From M3007 sp031425155 (GTDB lineage: Bacteria; Bacteroidota; Bacteroidia; Chitinophagales; Saprospiraceae), in assembly GCA_031425155.1 (NCBI GenBank), contig JANPIV010000131.1, positions 28,516 through 92,515 of the forward strand: a DNA stretch of 64,000 bases. Reading direction: 5' to 3'. Below the pieces are notes generated by a model, which saw nothing but the letters and a program-made list of their open reading frames with translations, did no database searches and was not told the origin of the DNA. The translations under genes and the position numbers were made by a program. Each line of letters opens with the position of its first letter. Position 1 is the first letter of the stretch. Shown here piece after piece: positions 33,631 through 42,593 of the stretch.

Positions 33631-34698
33631 ATGTCCAGATTATTCTCGCCCCTCACCATCAAAGACGTTACTTTTCGCAACCGACTGGTGGTCTCGCCCA
33701 TGTGCCAGTACTCTTCCATAGACGGCTTCGCCAACGACTGGCACCTGGTACACCTGGGTAGCCGGGCCGTGGGCGGTGCCGCACTCGTGATGCAGGAAGC
33801 CACCGCCGTCAGCCCGGAAGGCCGTATTACGCCGAGCGATATGGGTTTGTATAAAGACGAACACGTCGCCAAACTGCGCACGATCACCGATTTTATTCAT
33901 GCGCAGGGCGCGGTGGCAGGCATTCAACTGGCCCATGCAGGCCGCAAAGCAAGCCATTATGTGCCCTGGGCAGGCGGGCGGCAAATTCCATCCGATGCGC
34001 CGGAAAGTTGGACGACCGTAGCGCCATCGGCCATTCCTTTTGCGCCCGGTACCATCGCGCCTGAAGCACTGGACGATGTGGGTTTTCAGAAAGTGATCGG
34101 GGATTTTCAAAAGGCTGCTGAACGTGCGCTGAGCGCAGGCTATAAGGTAGTAGAAATTCACGCGGCGCACGGCTATTTGATCCATGAGTTCTTGTCGCCG
34201 CTCAGTAATACGCGCACTGATGATTATGGCGGCAGTTTTGAGCATAGAATTCGCTTGCTACTAGAAATTATAGCTGCCGTACAAGTAGTTTGGCCCGCTA
34301 CCCTACCCTTGTTTGTGCGTATTTCGGCCTCCGACTGGATGCCGGGTGGCTGGAACGAAGAAGATTCGGCGCAATTATCCGCTGTTTTAAAAACCAAAGG
34401 CGTGGACTTGATTGATTGCTCTTCCGGCGGTAATATACTTGGCGCAAAAATCCCGGTGGGACCCGGTTATCAGGTGCATTTTGCCGAAAAAATCAAGCAA
34501 GAAACGGGTATTCTGACGGGTGCCGTGGGTCTGATCACCGAAGCGCAGCAAGCCGAGGATATTTTGCAACGGGAGCAGGCAGATATGATCTTTATGGCGC
34601 GGGAATCTTTGCGTGATCCTTATTTTCCACTCCATGCGGCCCGACAATTGGGCGATGAGGTAGTTTGGCCGGTGCAATATGAGCGGGCGAAGGGGTGA
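33631..34698 (+). CDS. NADH:flavin oxidoreductase, old yellow enzyme family (YqjM/NamA-like)
   Basis: 355 residues from the ATG at 33631; the longer frame upstream adds nothing conserved. N-terminal LFSPLTIKDVTFRNRLVVSP, the flavin-tuning Cys of YqjM-type enzymes in SPMCQYSS, the substrate-binding His pair in EIHAAHGYLIHEF and the phosphate-binding RESLRDPYFP near the C-terminus are present. These FMN enzymes reduce activated C=C bonds. The physiological substrate is unknown. It converges with the membrane GT-C gene, with 4 bp between stop codons. Confidence 0.93.
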   Translation: MSRLFSPLTIKDVTFRNRLVVSPMCQYSSIDGFANDWHLVHLGSRAVGGAALVMQEATAVSPEGRITPSDMGLYKDEHVAKLRTITDFIHAQGAVAGIQLAHAGRKASHYVPWAGGRQIPSDAPESWTTVAPSAIPFAPGTIAPEALDDVGFQKVIGDFQKAAERALSAGYKVVEIHAAHGYLIHEFLSPLSNTRTDDYGGSFEHRIRLLLEIIAAVQVVWPATLPLFVRISASDWMPGGWNEEDSAQLSAVLKTKGVDLIDCSSGGNILGAKIPVGPGYQVHFAEKIKQETGILTGAVGLITEAQQAEDILQREQADMIFMARESLRDPYFPLHAARQLGDEVVWPVQYERAKG

Positions 34699-34702
34699 GT
34701 AG

Positions 34703-36550
34703 TTATTGTTCGTCACGCCATAATTCCAGGCTTAGATCGTCCACATATAATTTCTGTTTATGCGGGTTCCAAACGTAGGTTTTAATACGTCCTGCCGGTG
34801 GGAAATTCCTGGGCACATGCACAAAAAAATCCGCCTCTGCCCATTCTTCCGGTCCACCGGGCGTCCAAATAGAGTAGGTCGGGTTAGCAATTTTTGTAGT
34901 GATATTTATGCCACGCCTTTTAAGCATTTTTCCTTGATCATCCCAAATTTCTACAACCAGCAAGGCCGTGTTTTCGCGGCGCGTACTATCCTCACCACGA
35001 CGTTGGAAACCCCAAACGTCGGCGCGTATCCAATCACCCGGACGCACCTCACGAGTGTCTTCTATTATTGTAGTTAGGGCAGAGTCTCTTACACAAACGC
35101 TGTACTGACCACTGTGATGAATACTCGCGTCGCGGTGTTCCTGCGAACTATTTTCTATTGAATTTTCGATAAGTTTACTAATTTTTATTAATTTTTGGCG
35201 AGGTTGTGACTCTCTTGATTCATAAGCAATTAACGAACGACGACTTGCTTTTAAAGAGCCGAAAATCGCCCAGTAGTAAGCCTTGTTACCATTTTCTGAC
35301 CAGAGAATACCCGCGTAGAGTTGAATAGTCTGAAAAACATTCAGACTTGTAAATAAAATCACTATTGTTACTGGCAATAATAGTTTCCATCGTTTTACAG
35401 ATAACCAACTAAAAAAAGCACCTAATGGGAACGCCATCAAAGGATAAGTTTCTACCATGGGACGCGAACCGAAACCGTTAATATAGTTCCAGCACCACCA
35501 ACTATATGTAATAAAAATATGCAGGGATAAAAATACCAATATTGGGCCCAATGCAGAAGGTGCAAAACGGCGCAACTGAAAAATACCCAATAAAGCGAAG
35601 ATCATGATCGGCGTATATACCAGCCAGCCATTTGTATAACTGAATAGTCCATCCAGTATTCTGGGATGTCGGAAATTAAAAGATTCTCCTGTATAAGCAT
35701 AGTACCACCAATGACCACTGACAAATTTGTAATAAGCAGCCTGTGGAAATAGGACAATGGCCATAACAATTGCGGCCACGATCAAGGCTCGCCAGTGTTG
35801 CATCAAAAAATCCCTTCTTCTCCGCAGTGTCTGCCATGAATAAACGCCCCATAGTAATGGAATGAGGACCACCACAACTTCCGATAACCGGGTCAGCGTA
35901 ATCAATCCTGCTATAAGTCCTATTGCTGCGGCTCGGCGATAGTTCGCAGGATTATCTTCAAAATAATGAATAGCATATAGTATAAAACAGTACAACGCAA
36001 ACAGCAGCGCGTGGGCCATCATATTATTATAAGTAGTAAAATAGTATAAATTGGTGGCCAGGGCTAATGCTATTGTTAGTAATACCGTAACCGATAAGGA
36101 GAAATAGCGGCGCAATATTCCAAATAAGACATACAAGCCCCATAAGACATAAAAAATTACACCCAACTGGCAACTCAGCGCGTAAGGAGCATTAAAACCG
36201 CCGGTTGGCAATCCATTGATGAGCGCATAACTATGTCCAAGCAGGAAAAAAGGCAGTAATAGTACGGCTACGCCAATCGGGTATTTGTTACAAGAACGAC
36301 CAATATCGGTGAGCGGCATGGTTTTCCGGGGATCAGGCCATACCTCCTGGCTGGCATCTATGGTTTTCTGGTAATTATCTCCATCATGGTGGATAAAAAA
36401 AGCGGGCAAGTGGGCATAATAGCCCCAGGGATCACCGCCACGGCATTCTTCCCACCAGCGGTGAAATCCGAAGAATGAAACGAGCATCACGATACCGATC
36501 ACCAGAAGTGTGCCGATTCTCCAATAGCGATCCGGGGGTGGTAGAAACAT
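34703..36550 (-). CDS. Multi-spanning membrane protein, probable GT-C-type glycosyltransferase
   Basis: 615 residues with about ten transmembrane segments between residues 15 and 420, then a C-terminal globular domain of about 170 residues that looks like a beta-sandwich. The first periplasmic loop is acidic (ECRGGDPWGYYAHLPA), as in PMT/ArnT-like GT-C enzymes that use lipid-linked sugars. No exact family assignment is possible by eye. It starts 50 bp after the mcrC stop codon on the same strand but is unlikely to be functionally linked. Confidence 0.7.
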   Translation of the reverse strand: MFLPPPDRYWRIGTLLVIGIVMLVSFFGFHRWWEECRGGDPWGYYAHLPAFFIHHDGDNYQKTIDASQEVWPDPRKTMPLTDIGRSCNKYPIGVAVLLLPFFLLGHSYALINGLPTGGFNAPYALSCQLGVIFYVLWGLYVLFGILRRYFSLSVTVLLTIALALATNLYYFTTYNNMMAHALLFALYCFILYAIHYFEDNPANYRRAAAIGLIAGLITLTRLSEVVVVLIPLLWGVYSWQTLRRRRDFLMQHWRALIVAAIVMAIVLFPQAAYYKFVSGHWWYYAYTGESFNFRHPRILDGLFSYTNGWLVYTPIMIFALLGIFQLRRFAPSALGPILVFLSLHIFITYSWWCWNYINGFGSRPMVETYPLMAFPLGAFFSWLSVKRWKLLLPVTIVILFTSLNVFQTIQLYAGILWSENGNKAYYWAIFGSLKASRRSLIAYESRESQPRQKLIKISKLIENSIENSSQEHRDASIHHSGQYSVCVRDSALTTIIEDTREVRPGDWIRADVWGFQRRGEDSTRRENTALLVVEIWDDQGKMLKRRGINITTKIANPTYSIWTPGGPEEWAEADFFVHVPRNFPPAGRIKTYVWNPHKQKLYVDDLSLELWRDEQ

Positions 36551-36600
36551 AAATGTTACTTAATTTTTAAATGGTCTGCTTAAACAATTCAACAATTCTA

Positions 36601-37962
36601 TTACACATTAAATGTAGTGATCAAATACTCAAGCCGCGCCCGAAGCCCGCTTTTTAATTGCTCAAAAGAAGTACTGGTTATTTCCACCCGTGCCGCGGCC
36701 ACACGCACACTTTTTTCAGGAAAAAAATCCGATTGTATGGTAAAATATAGAGGCGGTTCATCAAAAGCCGGTGGTGCAGCCGAATAACTTGGATAAAGCA
36801 GCAACACCTCCGCACAATTACGCCGTAGTGCATAAGCCAGCATCTGGTAGAGATCAGACTGGGCAATACCATATTTAGGGTCGTCTGCCTGGGAAGGATC
36901 GAAGTTTTTGTACTTAAAATCTATAATTAACTGCGTATTGTTTCCAACTTTTAATAAAAGATCATTTCTGATTTGAAATACCGGACGTTTATCCTGGTTG
37001 CTGGCTAAATAGTCCGTACTGGAAATAGCGATCTGAAACCGATCACTGAAATTTTCCTGCATGAATCCCGCCATAAAATCCTCGAATACACGCTCCATCG
37101 GTACCAGAAAACATAGATGTTGCAGAGCCTCCGTACCAGCCTGGTGAGCTGTGTCGGACAAGAACAGACGACACCGATCCAGGCAGCGGCTATAATCGCC
37201 AAAATAGCGATTGAGCGACACGCGGTCGCAGTCGGAGCGGGTTAGGAGCGGCTCGTCCGCCACCTCGTCAAGCACGAACAAGATGTTACGCAGCAAGCCA
37301 ATTGTCTCTGGTAAGCGGGTGATAGTCAGCAGTTTGCGCGCGACAAATTTGATAATGCGATTGAGCAGATTATCATATTGAAACGAACTATGTTCCGAAG
37401 GCACCACGTGCTGCTGGCCCTGCGCCCAGTTTTTGATGTACGCATCCGTCAATAGGCGACCCCGAAAATAGGGCAAGGCCTCCTCCACAATCTGATACTG
37501 CGCAGACGGCTGGGCCAGCAGTAATTGGAGCGTCTGACGGGCAAAAACATAGAGCAACGCCTCCGGGAAAGAATCCACCGCCGTCTCATCCAGATCGGCT
37601 TCCGAAAACGGGAACCAGGTGCGCTGACCATACGACAACCAATGTATCAAATGCCGTACGCGGGCTGCCGAATCCAGATCGGGACGGTGGGCAAAGATTT
37701 TAGGTTGTATTTCCAGTAAATGTTCGCCGAATTGCACAAAACCCACATAATTCCGCGCCTTCACCTGCCGGGTTTGGCCGAAATAAAAAAACGGTTGTTG
37801 ATAAAACGCGGTAGTATTATTTACCTCTTCCGCCTCGCGTTCCGGCAGGGTGTTACCGGCATAGACACGGCTTTCCCACACCCGCGCTAAATAGCCTTCG
37901 AGTGGACGTATATCCAGATTTTCCGGCAATACGGCGGTACCATGTTCGACTAAGGAAATCAT
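36601..37962 (-). CDS. mcrC: McrC, nuclease subunit of McrBC type IV restriction
   Basis: 453 residues from the ATG at 37962, which overlaps the mcrB stop (ATGA), so translation is coupled. The central part has YFGQTRQVKARNYVGFVQ and a helical domain. The PD-(D/E)xK nuclease motif is in the C-terminal third (RNDLLLK followed by LIIDFKYK, about 330-352). McrC cuts DNA after McrB recognises modified bases and translocates. An upstream in-frame start at 37992 would lie inside mcrB and is less likely. Confidence 0.92.
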   Translation of the reverse strand: MISLVEHGTAVLPENLDIRPLEGYLARVWESRVYAGNTLPEREAEEVNNTTAFYQQPFFYFGQTRQVKARNYVGFVQFGEHLLEIQPKIFAHRPDLDSAARVRHLIHWLSYGQRTWFPFSEADLDETAVDSFPEALLYVFARQTLQLLLAQPSAQYQIVEEALPYFRGRLLTDAYIKNWAQGQQHVVPSEHSSFQYDNLLNRIIKFVARKLLTITRLPETIGLLRNILFVLDEVADEPLLTRSDCDRVSLNRYFGDYSRCLDRCRLFLSDTAHQAGTEALQHLCFLVPMERVFEDFMAGFMQENFSDRFQIAISSTDYLASNQDKRPVFQIRNDLLLKVGNNTQLIIDFKYKNFDPSQADDPKYGIAQSDLYQMLAYALRRNCAEVLLLYPSYSAAPPAFDEPPLYFTIQSDFFPEKSVRVAAARVEITSTSFEQLKSGLRARLEYLITTFNV

Positions 37963-39812
37963 GGATTTATCTGGATGGTATAAGGCGGCCATTCGCCGGT
38001 GAGCAGCACGTTGGCGGCTTTGAGTACATCGCGCACTAATTCTATTTTACCATTAAAATATTCCAATAACAATGGAATAAGTTTCTTTTGTAGAATATCT
38101 ATAAATTGATCTTCGGTTTTATCCAGAAAAAAAGCGTGGCCCAGCAGAAAATCCGGGCCGCGCCGCTGTAATAGTTCGGTATTAATAGATTGTAATTTTT
38201 GTTGGTAAAAAGGCAACAGGCCAGGCATGGATTCCCCGGATTTGGGGGGATATAAAGCCTCGAATTCAAAACGCCGCCGCAGGGCTACATCCACCAGCGC
38301 AATGCTTTTATCGGCAGTATTCATGGTGCCAATTAAATAGAAATTGGGCGGCACACCAAAGCGTGGTTCCTGCTCGTTTTGGCCCGGCAAACGCACGGTG
38401 AGCGCATTCTCGCCATCGAGCCGTTTATCTTCTTCGAGCAGCGTAATAAGTTCGCCAAAAACGCGGCTGATATTAGCACGATTTATTTCATCAATAATCA
38501 GGACATAGTTTTTTAACGATTCCTGTTTATTCTGACTGCGTTCCCAATTTTCTCTGGCCCGCATGGCCAAGCGATAAAAGACCCCCTCGTGCTGCCGGAA
38601 ACGCATGGTACCCTGCGTGTCTAAATCCGGTTTTAAACCCAACACAAAGTCCTCGTAAGTATAGTTCTGGTGAAAAGTAATAAATTCTACTTGTCCGGAT
38701 TCTATCAAGGCATCAAACTGCTTTTTTGCTTCACTATGTGGCAGTTCTTTACCAGTCGCAATTTTTACGGCGCGGGTAATCGTCATATAAGTTTTTCCAG
38801 TGCCGGGCGGCCCATACAGAATAGTATTAAGCGGAGAAATACCGGGTGTGATTATAACATCTTCCAGTATTTCCGCATTACCAAAAGCGAGACCGTGTTG
38901 CTGGAAAACATCCCGATATTGTGGATATGTTTTTAGATATTCTTTAATAATTTCCGGCCCGATTGGGGTAGGCGAAAAGACATCGGCACGAAACAGTTTC
39001 GGATAACCGGGAAATAAATTCGGTGTATATTCCCAGGGTTCGGCAGTCAGCCATTGCACGGGCCGAATGTGGGGATATTTATCTTTTGCTTCGTAGCGAT
39101 AAGGACCCTGCACTATGCCCACGCCCTCTATGCGCATGGTACCTTTGGCGGCAAAAATCACATCGCCTTCCCGCGCACTCTTTAGTAGAAATAATGCCCA
39201 GGATTTATTGGATTTATTCTCGGCCGGAAAGCCCAAATGCAGATTTAAAGCCGCCAAAGTAGTAAACCGGGCCAGCGAACCCGTGCGTAGTTCTGTATAA
39301 CCCAGCCTGGCCTCGCCCGCGACATAGTCTTTCTGCCAATTATAGGCTTGTTCACCCGGCGCATATTTTAAAAACTGTGGTTGCCCTTTTTGCTGGCCAA
39401 TCTTTAAAATTGCAGCATACTGGTTTTTAGTCGCTCTAAAATTTGTGCCTCTTTTCCGGGTAAAAAACTTTTGAAATTCCGGCAATTCTTTTATTTCATT
39501 GCGCAACACCGGGCGATCCCAGAAATTATACAACACTTTTATTTCTACCGCATGACCAGCCGATTTATCCGGTTTATTTTCTATCGCATATTGCTTGTCT
39601 GCGGCGTTATTTTCCTGAAAAAATACCGGCCCTACCACTTCGCACAAAGCATAACAACCTGCTTCGCGGCCAGTTATCCACAGAATAGCCAGGTCACCCA
39701 ACACTATTTTGGTTTTATACGCACTGATCGGCCAACTGCGGAGGGCATGTTCGCGGAGTGCATCTTTTATACGGTAGTTTCGGTGATTCCCCTGTAAAAT
39801 CCAATAGTTCAT
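37959..39812 (-). CDS. mcrB: EVE-domain McrB GTPase, modified-DNA recognition subunit
   Basis: 617 residues. The N-terminal 140 residues start MNYWILQGNHRNYRI and read as an EVE (PUA/YTH-like) domain that can flip out modified bases. A second alpha/beta segment (about 165-310, with DVIFAAKGTMRIEGVGIVQG) looks like another DNA-recognition or EVE-related module. The AAA+ domain has Walker A GPPGTGKT (about 334-341), Walker B LIIDEINRANIS (about 436) and the McrB GTP-specific NTADKS (about 496), then ALRRRFEF. The system restricts DNA with modified cytosines, typically from phages. Confidence 0.92.
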   Translation of the reverse strand: MNYWILQGNHRNYRIKDALREHALRSWPISAYKTKIVLGDLAILWITGREAGCYALCEVVGPVFFQENNAADKQYAIENKPDKSAGHAVEIKVLYNFWDRPVLRNEIKELPEFQKFFTRKRGTNFRATKNQYAAILKIGQQKGQPQFLKYAPGEQAYNWQKDYVAGEARLGYTELRTGSLARFTTLAALNLHLGFPAENKSNKSWALFLLKSAREGDVIFAAKGTMRIEGVGIVQGPYRYEAKDKYPHIRPVQWLTAEPWEYTPNLFPGYPKLFRADVFSPTPIGPEIIKEYLKTYPQYRDVFQQHGLAFGNAEILEDVIITPGISPLNTILYGPPGTGKTYMTITRAVKIATGKELPHSEAKKQFDALIESGQVEFITFHQNYTYEDFVLGLKPDLDTQGTMRFRQHEGVFYRLAMRARENWERSQNKQESLKNYVLIIDEINRANISRVFGELITLLEEDKRLDGENALTVRLPGQNEQEPRFGVPPNFYLIGTMNTADKSIALVDVALRRRFEFEALYPPKSGESMPGLLPFYQQKLQSINTELLQRRGPDFLLGHAFFLDKTEDQFIDILQKKLIPLLLEYFNGKIELVRDVLKAANVLLTGEWPPYTIQINP

Positions 39813-40029
39813 TGGAATATTCCTTTCAAAAAATTAGTATGCGCGTAAAAGTGAAGCATGGAGGCAAGTAAAGTGTAAATATAGAACAAAATACAGATTG
39901 CACAAAACTTGCATTTCCGGGAACATCCGGGTCAGATTATTGGCCTGCAAAATTCTTTATTAACGGCTACTGGCAGCAGTCTTTGACAAACACCTTTTTG
40001 AAAAGCCATTTTAGGAGTGGTTAGATAAA
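39813..40029. other. Upstream region of mcrB without visible gene
   Basis: A/T-rich; it should hold the mcrB promoter, but no exact TAnnTTTG box is seen on the minus strand. Confidence 0.4.
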
Positions 40030-40116
40030 CTCAGTGAGCCTCCATTTTACTCGGTGAGCCTCGGTGACACTTTTTTATTCCACAGAGGCTCACGGAGCAA
40101 AAAGAGGCTCACTGAG
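40030..40116. repeat. Inverted repeat of CTCAGTGAGCCTC words
   Basis: CTCAGTGAGCCTC (40030-40042) pairs perfectly with 40104-40116. A second, imperfect pair of the same words lies inside (40050-40066 and 40084-40098). It may terminate the metal-binding operon read from the right. Confidence 0.7.
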
Positions 40117-40133
40117 AAAACTAATAACAGTAC

Positions 40134-41036
40134 TTATTTCAACGTCTCCGTCACACTCCCGCAAGCCAGCATTTTCTTGCCGAAATACGGGTTTCTGATG
40201 GTTTTTTCCTGACTCAGCCAATTGCCGCCTTTGTTATTATCATACATGGGGCAATGCTCATAATAAACGGGGGCATCGGCCTTGATGACCTTCATCACGG
40301 CATACATGTTTTTGGACAGCGTGGCAAAATGTTCCCGCTGCCGCTCCGTATTGGTTACACCTTTGATGTATTCTGCATCGGTACGCAACGGCTGTTGATA
40401 ACTCGTCCAGACGGCCTGTTGTCCGGCAGTCAGAGCCTCCATATTTACTTGTTCAATGGCAGTCAAAAGCGTTTTTGCCTGTGCCGCAGCGGCTGATCCG
40501 TCAGTAGCGACCAACGCATCTTTTAAGGCAAAGTAAGCCGCATACACCGCCGACAAAGGGTTGGCAACTGTTGGGGCAACTGCCTGTTTTTTGACCATTC
40601 CGCCCATTGTTTTGGCCGCTGCCGCAGTCGGAGTATCGGTGGTCGGTTGGTTGGATACGCCGACGGGATTTTCGCCAGCAGGCGCATCTGCTTTTTTCGG
40701 GCGGTCATATTGGCAACACTCGGCGAGATTACTGTAGGCCTCGTCGTTCGCGGTAAATTTATCACTATCGTAGCCCGCCGCCGCGATGCGTTGCAGCACT
40801 TCCTCCACATTGGTCAGGGTACTATCGAAAGTGATCTGCGCCATTTGGGTCTCCTGATCCCATTCGGCTTTGGCTTGACCTTTCTGGTAGGCCGCTTTTT
40901 CGATGGTTTTTTCACACATGCCACAATTGCCATAGACGTGTACCGTCGTGCTTTTGGCATTCGGAATCTGTGCCGTACAATTAGAGAAAACAAACAATGC
41001 CACACAGGGCACTAATAATTTTATGAACGAAGTCAT
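40134..41036 (-). CDS. Exported HMA plus DUF3347 copper-binding-type protein
   Basis: 300 residues from the ATG at 41036. The signal peptide is possibly of lipoprotein type (FVFSNC). An HMA domain with GNCGMCEKTIE (CxxC metal site) spans about 28-95. A low-complexity Pro/Thr/Ala linker follows, then DUF3347 (about 160-295) ending YYEHCPMYDNNKGGNW and the Cys-containing KKMLACGS. DUF3347 and HMA domains are found in periplasmic copper handling and CusB-like proteins. It lies 120 bp downstream of the Cys-rich secreted protein gene on the same strand, suggesting a metal-response unit. Confidence 0.9.
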   Translation of the reverse strand: MTSFIKLLVPCVALFVFSNCTAQIPNAKSTTVHVYGNCGMCEKTIEKAAYQKGQAKAEWDQETQMAQITFDSTLTNVEEVLQRIAAAGYDSDKFTANDEAYSNLAECCQYDRPKKADAPAGENPVGVSNQPTTDTPTAAAAKTMGGMVKKQAVAPTVANPLSAVYAAYFALKDALVATDGSAAAAQAKTLLTAIEQVNMEALTAGQQAVWTSYQQPLRTDAEYIKGVTNTERQREHFATLSKNMYAVMKVIKADAPVYYEHCPMYDNNKGGNWLSQEKTIRNPYFGKKMLACGSVTETLK

Positions 41037-41157
41037 TTTTATTGAATTGGAAAGTGAGAAATAACGACAAGCCTGCATCGGCCTTCAAAAGGCAGTGCAT
41101 GAGTCGTAAATAGAAAACTAGTAGTTAGAAACAAGCCCACGTCGGGCTGACGCGGCA

Positions 41158-41580
41158 CTAAGCGGCCAACTGTGGCGGCTGCCAAATAGGGAGATAGACT
41201 GCGTCCGGCATGTATCGGGCGTAGTAGAACGCCTGCCGCAAAGTAGCGGTGCTGGAAGCAGAAAGGGAGGACAGGACCAGTGGAAATTCTTCAATACCGG
41301 CACCGGCGTGACCACCCGCCGTCATCGCGCAGGGGCATTGGCAACCACCAGGGCTTGTGCTGCCGGGGCATTTCTGGCCGACGTGGTTTTGGCCGCAACA
41401 GGCCGGTTTTTTAGCACATTTCACCGACTTTTTGGCTTTTTTTGCCGCGCAGCAAGATTTTTCGGTGGATGGTTTGCCGCATTTTGCCATCCCGTTATTG
41501 CCATACGCCGAGGCACTGTTGGCCGACAGGACGACAAACAGGAACGTAAGCAGAAACAATGTAACGCGATGGTAAAGCAT
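41158..41580 (-). CDS. Secreted Cys-rich probable metal-binding protein
   Basis: 140 residues. A signal peptide ends at NSASA. The next 60 residues are rich in Cys and Lys (AKCGKPSTEKSCCAAKK, CAKKPACCGQNH, GGCQCPCAM), with about twelve Cys. The C-terminal 50 residues lack Cys and end YLPIWQPPQLAA. Such Cys clusters can bind copper, zinc or cadmium in the envelope. I do not recognise a named family. The neighbour with HMA and DUF3347 domains supports a metal role. Confidence 0.75.
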   Translation of the reverse strand: MLYHRVTLFLLTFLFVVLSANSASAYGNNGMAKCGKPSTEKSCCAAKKAKKSVKCAKKPACCGQNHVGQKCPGSTSPGGCQCPCAMTAGGHAGAGIEEFPLVLSSLSASSTATLRQAFYYARYMPDAVYLPIWQPPQLAA

Positions 41581-41700
41581 GAATTTGGACGTAAAGTTAA
41601 GGGAATTTACGTGGAGAATCGGGCGAAATAACCTTTTGTTTTCAATTGCTCCCCCAGGTAGTTTCTTTAAAAATACGCCACCAGCAATGATTGCTAAAGG

Positions 41701-41968
41701 TCATTCCGGTTTTCCTTTTACGCCCCACCGCTCATATTCCCCATCCATCCCTTTCCGCCCCATCGGCATCACCCGAAACGGCTCACAAGGCCGCAAACTC
41801 TCGTAACACTGTGCGGGCAACTGCTGATACAGCCGCGTCCCTTCCGTTTTCCAGGCCAGCATCTCGTCGCTGACGGTCTTGATGATCTTGCCGGGATTGC
41901 CCCCACCATGCTGCGGGTCGGTATTTGTTCCCTGTTCTTCAGTAAGCAAAGCGCGCCCATTACCACAT
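41701..41968 (-). pseudogene. Degenerate, frameshifted copy of the paaY 3' end
   Basis: Read on the minus strand it parallels the last 85 or so codons of the intact gene at 42594-43181 (ALCLLKNREQIPTRSMV, then NPGKIIKTVSDEMLAWK). One base is missing between RSMV and NPGK, so the two parts lie in different frames. Similarity ends abruptly near 41968 and no start region is present. It lies on the far side of the hcp-like gene from intact paaY. Confidence 0.85.
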
Positions 41969-42054
41969 CATTCCTACTACCTGGGTACATTTTCCGCTCT
42001 CAAGACACATGCCAGCAAATGACACATTTTCAAAAACTTTTCAAAGTAAAAACT

Positions 42055-42507
42055 ATGAAGAATTTACAAATTGCTTTCGCTTTCCTGCTGGCCCTGGTCG
42101 CCAGTTCTTTCTCCCTCTCCACCCGGCTGGCCAGCCCGCCGGAACACGGACTTCCGCAGGCCAGCGTAGACTTTTACCTGAAACTCGAAGGGATAAACGG
42201 AGAATCCACCGCTGCCGGCCACGAGGGTTGGATAGAAATACAGTCCGTGAGCTGGAACAAACCGGGCAAGATCGCCGCTATCCGCCGCCAGAGCACCGCT
42301 ACTGCTTCGCCGATGCTCCAGCTGGCTTGCGCCCAGGGCCAGCACTTCCCCCGGGCTGTGCTCCACCAAAGAAAGGCGCCCAACAGCACCGCGTTTCTGG
42401 AGATCAAACTGGAAAACGTGCTGATCACCAGTTACCAGACTTCCGGCGGCTCCTCGGCGCTGCCTATGGAATCCATGTCGCTGAACTACACCAAAGTAAT
42501 CTGGTAA
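42055..42507 (+). CDS. Hcp1-family (type VI tube-like) protein with N-terminal signal peptide
   Basis: 150 residues from the ATG at 42055. The start MKNLQIAFAFLLALVASSFS looks like a signal peptide. The body has the Hcp beta-barrel pattern: DFYLKLEGINGES, EGWIEIQSVSWN, then FLEIKLENVLITSYQTSG and SLNYTKVIW at the end. Classical Hcp forms the tube of T6SS and lacks a signal peptide, so this is a secreted Hcp relative rather than a core component. No other T6SS gene is in the window. It lies between a broken and an intact copy of the paaY 3' region. Confidence 0.85.
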   Translation: MKNLQIAFAFLLALVASSFSLSTRLASPPEHGLPQASVDFYLKLEGINGESTAAGHEGWIEIQSVSWNKPGKIAAIRRQSTATASPMLQLACAQGQHFPRAVLHQRKAPNSTAFLEIKLENVLITSYQTSGGSSALPMESMSLNYTKVIW

Positions 42508-42593
42508 TAAGCCGCGCTGCTAACCATTATTCCGGTAAGTGTCTTGCCTGCCTGGCGGATGCTTCCCGGAATTTGTTTTACCCTGCTCGCCCT

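Noticed and set aside
37963..37992. Upstream start codon for mcrC at 37992
   Set aside because: The ATG at 37962 makes the classic ATGA overlap with the mcrB stop and begins the conserved part.
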